From Paenibacillus wulumuqiensis (lineage in GTDB: Bacteria > Bacillota > Bacilli > Paenibacillales > Paenibacillaceae): 64,000 bases of DNA. Both the position numbers and the translations under genes were made by a program. The notes beneath the pieces are model-generated. The model saw nothing but the letters and a program-made list of their open reading frames with translations, was not told the origin of the DNA and made no database searches. Shown here piece after piece: positions 1 to 7,813 of the stretch. The stretch lies in assembly GCF_000971965.1 (NCBI RefSeq), contig NZ_LAQP01000001.1, positions 849,973 to 913,972 of the forward strand. The letters run 5' to 3'. Each line of letters opens with the position of its first letter. Positions within the stretch are counted from its first letter, which is position 1.

Positions 1-107
1 TTAATCTCGATTAGTACATCCTGGGTATCCAGATCGCGGCGTTCAATCGTAGTCGCCTGAAATGGCTGGTCTGCACCATCTACTGCTCTGACTTTGGCTG
101 TAATCAT
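1..107 (-). CDS. Zinc-type NAD(P)-dependent alcohol dehydrogenase, N-terminus only
   Basis: The gene is cut by the left edge of the window, so only the first 35 residues are present. They begin MITAKVRAVDGADQPFQATT and continue with an arginine-rich segment and DVLIEIK. This resembles the start of the YahK/AdhA-type medium-chain alcohol dehydrogenases, which reduce aldehydes using zinc and NAD(P)H. The ATG at 107 has a strong AGGAGG ribosome binding site about 7 bases upstream. The zinc ligands and Rossmann fold lie outside the window, so the assignment rests on the N-terminus alone. Confidence 0.7.
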   Translation of the reverse strand, partial: MITAKVRAVDGADQPFQATTIERRDLDTQDVLIEI

Positions 108-315
108 TAATAAAACCTCCTGTGCATGTTTCTTATTTTTCGATGGAGAATGATCATTGATTGGTTAATCAACATCTGTTAATAATATAGATACAGCAGA
201 CTTGTTCACAATAGTTAAATGGCATCAATTTATTGCATAATCAACAAATCGCTTAAAACTGTTCATTATCTTTTAGAAAGTCAGTCCAATCACCTATCTA
301 TGCAAAGGAGATTTT

Positions 316-1047
316 ATGAGAAAAACACTGATTACATACGATTACAGTCATATCCCTGCTGTTATTCATCCTTATCTGGAGCAAGCACATATTTACGACA
401 GCAGCTCTTCCGACAATGCACAAACCTTGTTCATCCAGGGAAAAGAACAATGGTTTCTCAAAATTAGCGCTAAAGGAAAACTGGAACGCGAATATCGGAT
501 GACCGAATTTTTGCATCATCACCACATGGCTCCGAGCGTCGCAGCATATATTTCCGATGAGACAAATGACTATTTGCTGACTGCAGCCGTCCAGGGCGAA
601 GATGGAGCGTCTTCACAGCATATGGCTAATCCCGAGCAGCTGGCTGCTGCATTTGGACAGTATTTGCGAATGCTTCATCAGCTGCCGCTGGACGGGTGCC
701 CTTATCCCGGCAGAAGCGCAGAGATTCGCCAGGAAGCACTGGACAGCGGCATTGATCCGGCGCTGCTGGGCGAGCATGGCTATACACCGGTCGACAATGT
801 CATCATTCATGGCGACTACTGCCTGCCGAATCTGATTATGGATCATTATGAATTCCGCGGCTTCGTTGATAATGGATATGGAGGTATCGGTGACCGGAAT
901 TATGATATTTACTGGGGATTATGGACGCTCAACTATAATCTTGATACCGAGCAGTATCATGATATTTTCCTCGATGCCTACGGCAGACAGGATGTGGATA
1001 TGGAGGGCGTTCACTACTTCAGCCAGCTGGTGGATTGGACGGAATGA
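316..1047 (+). CDS. Aminoglycoside 3'-phosphotransferase-like kinase (APH family)
   Basis: A 243-residue protein of the aminoglycoside/choline kinase fold, which transfers phosphate from ATP to a hydroxyl group. The C-terminal half holds the diagnostic elements: HGDYCLPNLI (Brenner-type catalytic loop with the catalytic Asp) and GFVDNGYGGIGDRNYDI (the metal-binding Asp segment seen in APH(3') enzymes). The N-lobe Lys in QWFLKIS probably binds ATP. The start is chosen for its AAAGGAG site 6 bases upstream. The length is slightly below the roughly 265 residues of classical APH(3') enzymes. It stands alone and is closed by a bidirectional terminator. The sequence does not show whether it acts on aminoglycosides or on another small molecule. 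Confidence 0.75.
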   Translation: MRKTLITYDYSHIPAVIHPYLEQAHIYDSSSSDNAQTLFIQGKEQWFLKISAKGKLEREYRMTEFLHHHHMAPSVAAYISDETNDYLLTAAVQGEDGASSQHMANPEQLAAAFGQYLRMLHQLPLDGCPYPGRSAEIRQEALDSGIDPALLGEHGYTPVDNVIIHGDYCLPNLIMDHYEFRGFVDNGYGGIGDRNYDIYWGLWTLNYNLDTEQYHDIFLDAYGRQDVDMEGVHYFSQLVDWTE

Positions 1048-1076
1048 TCACTACGTCTGAACAATTATCGATATCC

Positions 1077-1119
1077 AAAAAGCTCGCCTGGCATGTACTT
1101 CCTGCCAGGCGAGCTTTTT
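1077..1119. terminator. Bidirectional rho-independent terminator
   Basis: A 12-bp stem (GCTCGCCTGGCA with TGCCAGGCGAGC) encloses a 9-base loop and is flanked by A-run and T-run. It sits between the converging ends of the phosphotransferase and isochorismatase genes and can serve both. Confidence 0.9.
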
Positions 1120-1131
1120 ACATGTGCAGGA

Positions 1132-1686
1132 TCAGGCGGGATCAGCGTGTCCGGACGAATATTTTTCCCTGTATTGATCATAATCGAGCACTTCGATGAC
1201 TTCCGACCAGTGCAGTACTTTGCCGACCAGACTGCGTACATCCAGTCCCGGCATCTCGTAGCTGTCTGCCGTGTTGGTTGTGCCGGTCGCATCCTGGACC
1301 AGTGTCACCCGATAACCACGGTCATAGGCGGCGATAGAAGTGAACATGCAGCAGAACTCCGCTTCAAATCCGACAATACACACATGATTTACACCCAATC
1401 CCTCCAGTACACCGGCCAGTTCGGTCTGGAAAAAAGCGCTTGGTGTAGACTTCTCGATCACCTGATCGGCATACGGCTGCAGCGACGGATGAATAGCCCC
1501 TCCTTCCGATCCCCGGTACAGCGGGTGTTCCGGACGTTCATCCACATGACGCAGGAAAATGACCGGCTGACCGGCCTGCCTGTAATCCTGAATGATCTGC
1601 TCCATACGTATCAGCTCCGGCTGAAAGTCATGATCTCCATAATTAACAATCCCATTCTGTACATCGATAACCAGAAGTGCCTGCAA
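1132..1686 (-). CDS. Isochorismatase-family cysteine hydrolase
   Basis: A 184-residue protein of the isochorismatase/nicotinamidase fold. The expected Asp-Lys-Cys triad is visible: Asp in LLVIDVQNG at the N-terminus, Lys in VIEKSTPSAF, and Cys in EAEFCCMFTS. Such enzymes hydrolyse C-N or vinyl-ether bonds in small metabolites, and the substrate here is unknown. The open frame extends 74 codons further upstream, but that extension has no family character. I place the start at a TTG preceded by GAGGAGGAG with 6 bases of spacing, which begins the protein right at the family's usual N-terminus. It is monocistronic. Confidence 0.85.
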   Translation of the reverse strand: MQALLVIDVQNGIVNYGDHDFQPELIRMEQIIQDYRQAGQPVIFLRHVDERPEHPLYRGSEGGAIHPSLQPYADQVIEKSTPSAFFQTELAGVLEGLGVNHVCIVGFEAEFCCMFTSIAAYDRGYRVTLVQDATGTTNTADSYEMPGLDVRSLVGKVLHWSEVIEVLDYDQYREKYSSGHADPA

Positions 1687-1923
1687 TTGGATCTCCTCCT
1701 CGCTTGGATGGATAAAGCCTGTATTCTGCTGCTGTATCTGGTAGGGCTGCTCGTCTGTGCATCTCTGCTGTTCCCTGCATTGTATCATCTTCAGAAGCCT
1801 GAAAGTGAATCCATTTGACACTGCCAAATGGATGGATCTGCACCGATTAGACTTGCTATCAGCGATCCGAAATGATACCGCATCGACTGCTGACATAGCC
1901 ATCCGCACACATGATTGACCGAG

Positions 1924-1959
1924 AAAAAAAGGCAGGCTCTCTACAATAGAGGCCTGCCT
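1924..1959 (-). terminator. Rho-independent terminator downstream of truA
   Basis: An AGGCAGGC/GCCTGCCT stem, extended by CTCTA/TAGAG with one bulge, is followed on the minus strand by seven T residues. It lies about 85 bases past the truA stop codon. Confidence 0.85.
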
Positions 1960-2043
1960 GAATATCTTATTCCTAATTTAGTAGATCCTGATCCTGATCC
2001 TCATTCGCACGCTCATACTGCCTGGTCTTCAAAGGCAGTACGC

Positions 2044-2796
2044 TTATTCTCCGCGCGGTTCAAAGCTTATCTCTTCCAGATACAATCCTTCCGCTTCGGC
2101 CATGCCACCGGTCTGCAGACGTTCCTTGGAAAGAATGATAGCCGGAACATCATCCGCTGACTTCTCCCCCAGCCCTACTGCAATCAGTGTGCCGACCATT
2201 TTGCGAACCATATTGTACAAGAATCCGTTACCCTGAACACGGAACTCGATAAATCCATCCTTCTCTTGAATATCCAGTGTATAAATGGTACGCACGGAGT
2301 CTTTTTTCTTGGATTTGGCATTGGCATACGCGGTAAAATCATGCTCGCCGATAAAATGCGCTGCCGCCTGACGCATCCGGTGAATATCCAGCGGCTTGAC
2401 CACATGCATGCTGTATTTGCGCATAAAGGGATGGCTGTATTCACGATTCCAGATTTTGTACAGATATGTCTTGTCGGTCGCCTGGAAGCGGGCATGGAAA
2501 CGCTCATCCACGATCTCCACCCGGGTTATGCTAATATCCGGCGGCAAATAGTGATTCAGAAAGCTCATCACTCTGGCTTCGCTCAATTCCTGATTGGTCC
2601 TGAAATTGGCAACCTGCATCAAAGCGTGTACGCCTGCATCGGTGCGGCTCGAACCAATAATCTCGATCTCTTCACCGGTCAGCACCGAGACGGCTTTTTC
2701 GATTTTGCCCTGAACCGTATTATCGCTATCTCCCAGACGCTGCCAGCCTTTGTAACGGCCTCCATCGTACTGGATTGTTAATTTGTAATTGTTCAT
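2044..2796 (-). CDS. truA: tRNA pseudouridine(38-40) synthase TruA
   Basis: A 250-residue pseudouridine synthase that isomerises uridines 38-40 in the anticodon stem-loop of many tRNAs. The N-terminus NNYKLTIQYDGGRYKGWQRL and the catalytic-loop motif SSRTDAGVHA, with the essential Asp, are typical. The conserved C-terminal NGFLYNMVRKMVGTL segment is present. The frame opens 25 codons earlier, but the ATG at 2796 has an AGAAGGAG site at 6 bases and matches the family start. In Bacillus truA usually lies with ecfT/rplM. Here it stands alone between a permease and a terminator. Confidence 0.95.
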   Translation of the reverse strand: MNNYKLTIQYDGGRYKGWQRLGDSDNTVQGKIEKAVSVLTGEEIEIIGSSRTDAGVHALMQVANFRTNQELSEARVMSFLNHYLPPDISITRVEIVDERFHARFQATDKTYLYKIWNREYSHPFMRKYSMHVVKPLDIHRMRQAAAHFIGEHDFTAYANAKSKKKDSVRTIYTLDIQEKDGFIEFRVQGNGFLYNMVRKMVGTLIAVGLGEKSADDVPAIILSKERLQTGGMAEAEGLYLEEISFEPRGE

Positions 2797-2909
2797 GTTT
2801 TGCTCCTTCTGGCGGATTGGCTGTGATGCCTGACTGCAGGGTATGGCATACTCTTTGCCATACCATCTCATAGTCTAATGTAACACAAGCGGTCCGCTCA
2901 GCCTATCGT

Positions 2910-4274
2910 TCATTTACCCGGTGTACGTTTGCCGATTCCGAATGCATAGTAACCCACGATAACGATCCCGATAAATACCGCTCCCACGATCAGCGACATA
3001 TTCGTATCCGGATTGAACCACATACCGACCAGCACCAGCGCCAGGAATACAATTACAATATAATTGCTCACCGGGAAGAACAGTGACTTGAAATTATGCT
3101 CATGCATCTGGTCTTTCCACTGCTTGCGGAATCGGAACTGGCTGAACGCCATTGCAAACCACGGCACCATGCCCGGCAGGATGCTCGCGCTGTAAATGTA
3201 CAGGAACAGCTTGGAATCCGGGAACAGGTAGTTGAACAATACACCGATCAGCAGCAGCGCGATCGTCGTTATGATACTGTTGCGCGGCACGCCGCTTTTG
3301 GATACTTTGCCAAAAAACTTCGGTGCCTGTCCGTTCTGTGCCAGCGTATACAGCATCCGACCGGCACTGTAGATCCCACTGTTGCAGCCGGACATTGCGG
3401 CGGTCAATACGACAAAGTTAATAATCCCCGCCGCTGCGACGATACCCACCTTGGCAAATGTCAACACGAACGGGCTTCCACTCTGACCCACTTCATTCCA
3501 TGGATAGATCGTTACGATTACAAAAATCGCACCTGCATAGAAAATCAGAATTCGCCAGATAATGTTTTTGATCGATTTGCGCAGGGTTTCCTTTGGATTC
3601 TCGGCTTCACCGGCTGTAATCCCAATCATCTCAATCCCCTGATAAGCGGCGGTGACAATACAGAGTGCGAACAGGAATCCTTTGAGCCCACCGGCGAAGA
3701 AACCGCCATGACTGTACAGATTCGATAATCCGATCGCTACCCCGTCATTGCCAAGACCGAAGAAAATCATGCCTGTGCCAAGAATCAGCATAGCGACAAT
3801 CGCGACAATCTTGATCATTGCAAACCAGAACTCGAACTCCCCGTAAAATTTGACCGCCGCCAGATTGGCTGCCGCGATAATGCCGACCCCTGCCAGTGCC
3901 GGCAGCCACTGCGGAATATCCGGGAACCAGTAACCGACATAGATCCCGATCGCTGTGACTTCTGCCATTCCGACAGTAACCCACAGGAACCAGTAGCTCC
4001 ACGCCGTCACAAATCCGGCCAGCGGACTGATATATTTGTGGGCAAATGTCGCAAAGGAACCGGTCACCGGCTCCATGATCAGCATCTCGCCCATCATGCG
4101 CATCACGAACAGCATAATAATGCCTGCCAGCAAGTAAGCCAGCAATACCGAAGGACCTGCCCACTGAATCGTGCTCGCCGATCCCATGAACAGCCCGACC
4201 CCAATCGTTCCCCCGAGTGCAATCAATTCAATATGTCTTGCTTTGAGTCCTCTGTTCAATTGTTTGGCTTCCAA
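2910..4274 (-). CDS. Amino acid permease (APC superfamily, AAT family)
   Basis: A 454-residue, twelve-helix secondary transporter. The first helix carries the APC signature ([20 protein letters not shown]), followed by the [25 protein letters not shown] region of AAT-family permeases such as AapA, GabP and the lysine/phenylalanine carriers. It probably imports a neutral or D-amino acid by proton symport, but specificity cannot be read. The frame opens at 4352. I prefer the TTG at 4274, which has an AAAGGGG site 8 bases upstream and gives the usual short cytoplasmic N-terminus ([16 protein letters not shown]). No terminator separates it from truA, although an inverted repeat lies at 2840-2864. 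Confidence 0.88.
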   Translation of the reverse strand: MEAKQLNRGLKARHIELIALGGTIGVGLFMGSASTIQWAGPSVLLAYLLAGIIMLFVMRMMGEMLIMEPVTGSFATFAHKYISPLAGFVTAWSYWFLWVTVGMAEVTAIGIYVGYWFPDIPQWLPALAGVGIIAAANLAAVKFYGEFEFWFAMIKIVAIVAMLILGTGMIFFGLGNDGVAIGLSNLYSHGGFFAGGLKGFLFALCIVTAAYQGIEMIGITAGEAENPKETLRKSIKNIIWRILIFYAGAIFVIVTIYPWNEVGQSGSPFVLTFAKVGIVAAAGIINFVVLTAAMSGCNSGIYSAGRMLYTLAQNGQAPKFFGKVSKSGVPRNSIITTIALLLIGVLFNYLFPDSKLFLYIYSASILPGMVPWFAMAFSQFRFRKQWKDQMHEHNFKSLFFPVSNYIVIVFLALVLVGMWFNPDTNMSLIVGAVFIGIVIVGYYAFGIGKRTPGK

Positions 4275-4788
4275 GAAAAACGCCCCTTTATCATGCTTCA
4301 ATATGACTCCGATTTTAAATGAATAAATCAATGCGAAAACGCACTGCCACATTGTAAAGTAACATAATATGTAATTTCAATAGCACCGATCATAAATGAA
4401 AACGACAATTGCCCAATCAACAGAAACATTGTCTACGAGGAGAGGACATTCTCTAATTGTACGTATAGATTCTATTAATTTGTATGAATAATCTATATTA
4501 TCTATTTTTTTCTAAACAAATAGAAGCAGCCGTCAAATTTCATTAATACTCCTTTTTGCATGGAGTGGTATGAGTATTTATTTTTATTTCCAAACATACA
4601 TATGAAGTTTGTAGTGTATTGATGATATTGTATATAAGTACAATGTCTACTGAGCAAAGACATTGTGACCAAAATGTGACATTCTAAGTAAAGCGCTTTA
4701 ATAAGGAGCCTAAAAAGAGGTACTGTACTGTAGTGTACTAACGGGATCAATACCAACCTGTTTCTTAATTTTTTAATTGTCGACAAGT
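4275..4788. other. AT-rich intergenic region
   Basis: No convincing gene is seen. The stretch is AT-rich, contains the palindrome AAAGCGCTTT near 4690 and the small dyad GTACAGTAC/GTACTGTAGTGTAC near 4724-4740. It marks the transition from the permease to the AT-rich immunity-type gene. A 13-codon minus-strand frame at 4502-4543 has a good ribosome binding site but no other support. Confidence 0.5.
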
Positions 4789-5316
4789 TCAATTTATCAA
4801 TTCATCTATTATGCTTAATTGTCTTTCCCTCTCGATTGTCGAAGCATTTATAGAGTTGTCGGTTAAAGAATTTGTTGCTTTTATTGCGTAATCACTGCTA
4901 ACTAAAGCATGTCCTCTCATATGTCCTGTTGCAATTGCTTGGGCAAATGAACGTGCTGAATACTTGCTGATGTCTGATTTGGATTCTTTCGCCAATTCAT
5001 TAACTATAAATCCAACTTTCCGTAAATCGAAGGCTCTAATCCTTCCGTCTATTCGTTTTTGTAAAGTTTCTATCCCCAAATTTATTCGTGAGTCCTCTTT
5101 TAAAGAATCATCGAGATAATCCAAATACGGAACTGCTACTTTTAAAGCCCATTGAACAAGTAACTCCTGTGGCATTTTTTCGAGAGCCTCTTCAATTTCA
5201 TTTCGCAGTGCAGTGTTATCTATGATTTTTATTTTTGGTTTATTATATTTAAACTCTATTTGTTCTTTTTTTATTTTTTGCTCATGTTTATTCCATGCAT
5301 AATCTTCCAATTTCAC
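4789..5316 (-). CDS. Putative immunity protein, Imm5-like
   Basis: A 175-residue cytosolic, mostly helical protein. The C-terminal block ARSFAQAIATGHMRGHALVS followed by SDYAIKA matches the conserved helix and H-x-x-x-HA signature of the Imm5 family, which neutralises toxins of polymorphic-toxin systems. The LLVQWALKVAVPYLDYLDD segment matches that family's first conserved helix. The gene is visibly more AT-rich than its neighbours. The preferred start is the GTG at 5316, 8 bases after CAGGAG; an in-frame GTG at 5325 overlaps that site. No toxin gene is adjacent, so it is an orphan immunity gene, probably acquired by transfer. The family call is by motif only. Confidence 0.7.
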   Translation of the reverse strand: MKLEDYAWNKHEQKIKKEQIEFKYNKPKIKIIDNTALRNEIEEALEKMPQELLVQWALKVAVPYLDYLDDSLKEDSRINLGIETLQKRIDGRIRAFDLRKVGFIVNELAKESKSDISKYSARSFAQAIATGHMRGHALVSSDYAIKATNSLTDNSINASTIERERQLSIIDELIN

Positions 5317-5354
5317 TGAAATCACTCCTGTCCCTTTTGAGAGTATAGCAAATA

Positions 5355-5378
5355 GGTATCGTCAATTTTAACGATACC
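5355..5378. promoter_or_regulatory. Perfect 8-bp inverted repeat upstream of the Imm5-like gene
   Basis: GGTATCGT and ACGATACC are separated by 8 bases and lie 39 bases upstream of the start codon. There is no T-run, so an operator or 5'-leader hairpin is more likely than a terminator. Confidence 0.4.
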
Positions 5379-5482
5379 GTCAAATGTTCAAAAACCTTTG
5401 GTTATCTTTTCGAGAACGGTATAAAACGGTGTTAGTAGTGTCAGTAAAATTCTTCTTACAATACTTACCTTTTAACAGAGCC

Positions 5483-5710
5483 TTAATGAAAAGCAGCTAC
5501 CATCAACATCGTGACCGCTCCTACAATAATGCCTCCAAACCCAAAATAACCAAACCAGCGGATCGGTGCAGGAATGCTGGACATCTCCACCTGCTGACGG
5601 GGTACACCCACAATCGTATGATAATGCTCGGTTACACTGTTAAATGATGTGACTTCACGGCTCTCTGTCTGATGAATCTGCTGTTCCCGTTGTTCCTCGT
5701 ATTTCATCAT
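5483..5710 (-). CDS. Small single-pass membrane protein, unknown function
   Basis: A 75-residue protein that I do not recognise. Residues 1-45 are polar and rich in Glu and Gln. A single hydrophobic segment follows (IRWFGYFGFGGIIVGAVTML) near the C-terminus, suggesting a tail-anchored protein. The ATG pair at 5710/5707 follows GGAGAG with a short spacing. An ATG at 5725 would place the ribosome binding site inside the gene. It stands alone between the immunity gene and the DUF4003 gene. Confidence 0.55.
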   Translation of the reverse strand: MMKYEEQREQQIHQTESREVTSFNSVTEHYHTIVGVPRQQVEMSSIPAPIRWFGYFGFGGIIVGAVTMLMVAAFH

Positions 5711-5877
5711 CAAGCTTCTCTCCAAATGAAATCATACAATAACCCGTGCCGGATAATGCAGAGATGGGCCGCCAGTACAAGTCTGGTTTATGACCAGAGC
5801 AGATTCTGAGTCCAGAGTATGGTAAAATTCAATTGAAATGCCATTCTATCTTCAGTTTACCATAAGGGGTGTACATA

Positions 5878-6873
5878 ATGAATCCACAGGATAAAGCCAA
5901 ACTTGAATTATTGACTCTCAATATGCAAAATATCAAACAGGAATTCCGCTGGCAGAATATAAATGTCAGTCGACTGGCAGCTCTGCTGTACGCGCTCGAG
6001 GGCCGGGAAGCTCCCGGAGAAGTCATCCGGGACTGCTACAATATGCTCAAGGAAAATACGAGCCGGTTCTCCATGTTCCGCAATATGGCTGCAATTGTCA
6101 TCTCTGCCATGCTGTCTCTGCGGCAGGATGAGGATCAGGAGACTCAGCTGCAGCATACGCTTTCGGTCTATGAACAGCTTAAGCAAACCGGATTCAAAGC
6201 CTCCGATTATCTGGTGATCGCCGCTTATGAGATTGCTGCCAATGCTGCACCGGATCAATATGTACATACCATCGAACGAATGAAACTCTTTTATGAAGGA
6301 ATGAAGCAATATCACCGGTTCCTGACCAACCGAGACGATTATATCTTCGCTGCCATGCTGGCATTGTCGGATATTGATCCATCTGCTGGTGTGGAGTCAA
6401 TGGAACAGCTGCACCGGACACTGAAGCCCGAATTTGGTAATAATAACGGTCTGCAGGCACTGACCCAGGTACTGGTGCTGGGCGGCGAGACCGGCAGTAC
6501 GCTGGATCGGATCACCGTGCTGCGTGAAGCATTGAACAGGCAGGATATGCGCATGGATAAGCAGTATACCCTTTCTTCCCTGGGCGTTCTGGCTCTGCTG
6601 CCGGTTGACCCGGAGACGATTGTAAGTGATATGGCCAGCGTATCTGCCTATATGCGCGAACAAAAAGGCTTCGGCCGCTGGTCGATCAACAAGGAACAGC
6701 TGCTGCTGTATACGGCTGCCCTCGTCTCTTCCCGGTATATTGATGAAGTCCGCAAAGGACTGCTTACCCCGAATCTCACTACGACCATTACCAACATTAT
6801 CATTGCCCAGCAGACGGCCATGATTGCAGCTGTTACGGCAGGAGCTGCCGCATCGTCTGCCGCTTCCGGTTGA
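5878..6873 (+). CDS. DUF4003 family protein
   Basis: A 331-residue soluble, mainly helical protein matching the DUF4003 family of Bacilli. The conserved pattern includes the N-terminal QEFRWQ, the central FRGMKxYH-like segment (here FYEGMKQYHRFLTNRDDY) and the LLLYTAALVSSRYID near the C-terminus. The C-terminal 35 residues are rich in Ala, Ile and Thr and could form an amphipathic or membrane-associated helix. Its biochemical role is unknown. The ATG at 5878 follows AAGGGG at 6 bases. It is monocistronic and closed by a strong terminator. Confidence 0.8.
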   Translation: MNPQDKAKLELLTLNMQNIKQEFRWQNINVSRLAALLYALEGREAPGEVIRDCYNMLKENTSRFSMFRNMAAIVISAMLSLRQDEDQETQLQHTLSVYEQLKQTGFKASDYLVIAAYEIAANAAPDQYVHTIERMKLFYEGMKQYHRFLTNRDDYIFAAMLALSDIDPSAGVESMEQLHRTLKPEFGNNNGLQALTQVLVLGGETGSTLDRITVLREALNRQDMRMDKQYTLSSLGVLALLPVDPETIVSDMASVSAYMREQKGFGRWSINKEQLLLYTAALVSSRYIDEVRKGLLTPNLTTTITNIIIAQQTAMIAAVTAGAAASSAASG

Positions 6874-6925
6874 ATGGTCGAATACACTGCATGATCCTGC
6901 ATGTCTGCACAGTAGGATCGATCCC

Positions 6926-6965
6926 AAAAAAAGCGTACCCTGTATTTCCAAGGGTACGCTTTTTT
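6926..6965. terminator. Bidirectional rho-independent terminator
   Basis: An AAAAAAGCGTACCCT stem pairs with AGGGTACGCTTTTTT around a 9-base loop, just past the DUF4003 stop codon. Confidence 0.9.
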
Positions 6966-7081
6966 GATCTGCCTGTTTTGAACAAATCCCATTATCAGCC
7001 GTCCATTTCCCGGGGCTCGCTCATTGTATCACTTCGTTCCGGGTTCTATCCGTGACCCCACCGTCATGCCCAATGAGTCAC

Positions 7082-7810
7082 CTACATCGCCATTATGCGT
7101 TCTACCGTTTCGGTATTCTCCTTGTACCAGATCATAACCGTCTCGCCGGCTTCCAGATCGGAGAGCTTCAACGTAGATTCCATGGCTGACGTGGCGGAAT
7201 TGGTCTTGGAATCTGCTGCATTCAGCTGCGGCATCATCCCGGGTCCTTCGGAAATCTGCACATCCCCGCTGACCTGGAGCGTTTTCTCCTCGCCCGTGCT
7301 GTTCATTTCCATCTGTCTGCCGGGTGATGCGCTGTCTGGTAAGGGCTGACCTGCACCGGTTCCTTGATCAGTACCGGTATTGCCGGCATGGTCTGTATTG
7401 CCAGCATTGCCTGTGTTGCTAGGATTGTAAGGATCGCTGCTGTTGGTCGGGGCAGGAGCGGCGGAATTGGCAGACGAGGTACCATCTGCTGTCTGTCCCG
7501 CTGCGTCCGGTCCGGCATTACGATCGCCGGTACTACTCTGATCACGACTGCGAGTCTGTTCCAGCAGCTCAATTTTAAGCGTGCTGCCATTGACCGAGAT
7601 GACTTTACCCATCACATCCGCATTCATCATACCGCGCATTCCGCCGCCATTTCTGCCCGGACCACCGTTCATTCCCGTTCCGCCTCCATTCATACCCGAG
7701 CCGCTGCTGTCGGTAATATTCTGTGCGGTAATCACATCACAGCCGCCCAGCAGGACCGCTCCCGCCAGCAGTGCTGTCGACCAGCATAGCGTATATTTTC
7801 TGATTCTCAT
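7082..7810 (-). CDS. Putative lipoprotein with Gly/Asn- and Ser/Thr-rich linkers
   Basis: A 242-residue secreted lipoprotein. An N-terminal hydrophobic segment ends in the lipobox LLGGC at about residue 25. A Gly/Met/Asn-rich stretch follows, then a short β-rich segment (DVMGKVISVNGSTLKIELLEQ), a long low-complexity region of Ser, Thr, Asn and Gly, and a closing segment (LSDLEAGETVMIWYKENT). The β segments resemble OB-like modules of uncharacterised Paenibacillus lipoproteins. The ATG lies 3 bases after the stop codon of the upstream glycosyltransferase gene, whose last codons supply the AGAAAGGGTG ribosome binding site. The two are therefore probably translationally coupled. Function unknown. 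Confidence 0.7.
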   Translation of the reverse strand: MRIRKYTLCWSTALLAGAVLLGGCDVITAQNITDSSGSGMNGGGTGMNGGPGRNGGGMRGMMNADVMGKVISVNGSTLKIELLEQTRSRDQSSTGDRNAGPDAAGQTADGTSSANSAAPAPTNSSDPYNPSNTGNAGNTDHAGNTGTDQGTGAGQPLPDSASPGRQMEMNSTGEEKTLQVSGDVQISEGPGMMPQLNAADSKTNSATSAMESTLKLSDLEAGETVMIWYKENTETVERIMAM

Positions 7811-7813
7811 CAA

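Noticed and set aside
2840..2864. GGTATGGCA/TGCCATACC inverted repeat between the permease and truA as a terminator
   Set aside because: There is no T-run on either strand. It may only be a short palindrome in the truA upstream region.
4685..4702. AAAGCGCTTT palindrome as a cre site
   Set aside because: The flanking bases do not give the TG...CA ends of the consensus, and it lies downstream of the neighbouring leftward gene.
4502..4792. Minus-strand reading frame of 96 residues, and a 13-codon frame inside it with an AAAAAGGAG site
   Set aside because: The long frame has no ribosome binding site and no family character. The short peptide (MKFDGCFYLFRKK) has a good site but nothing else to support it.
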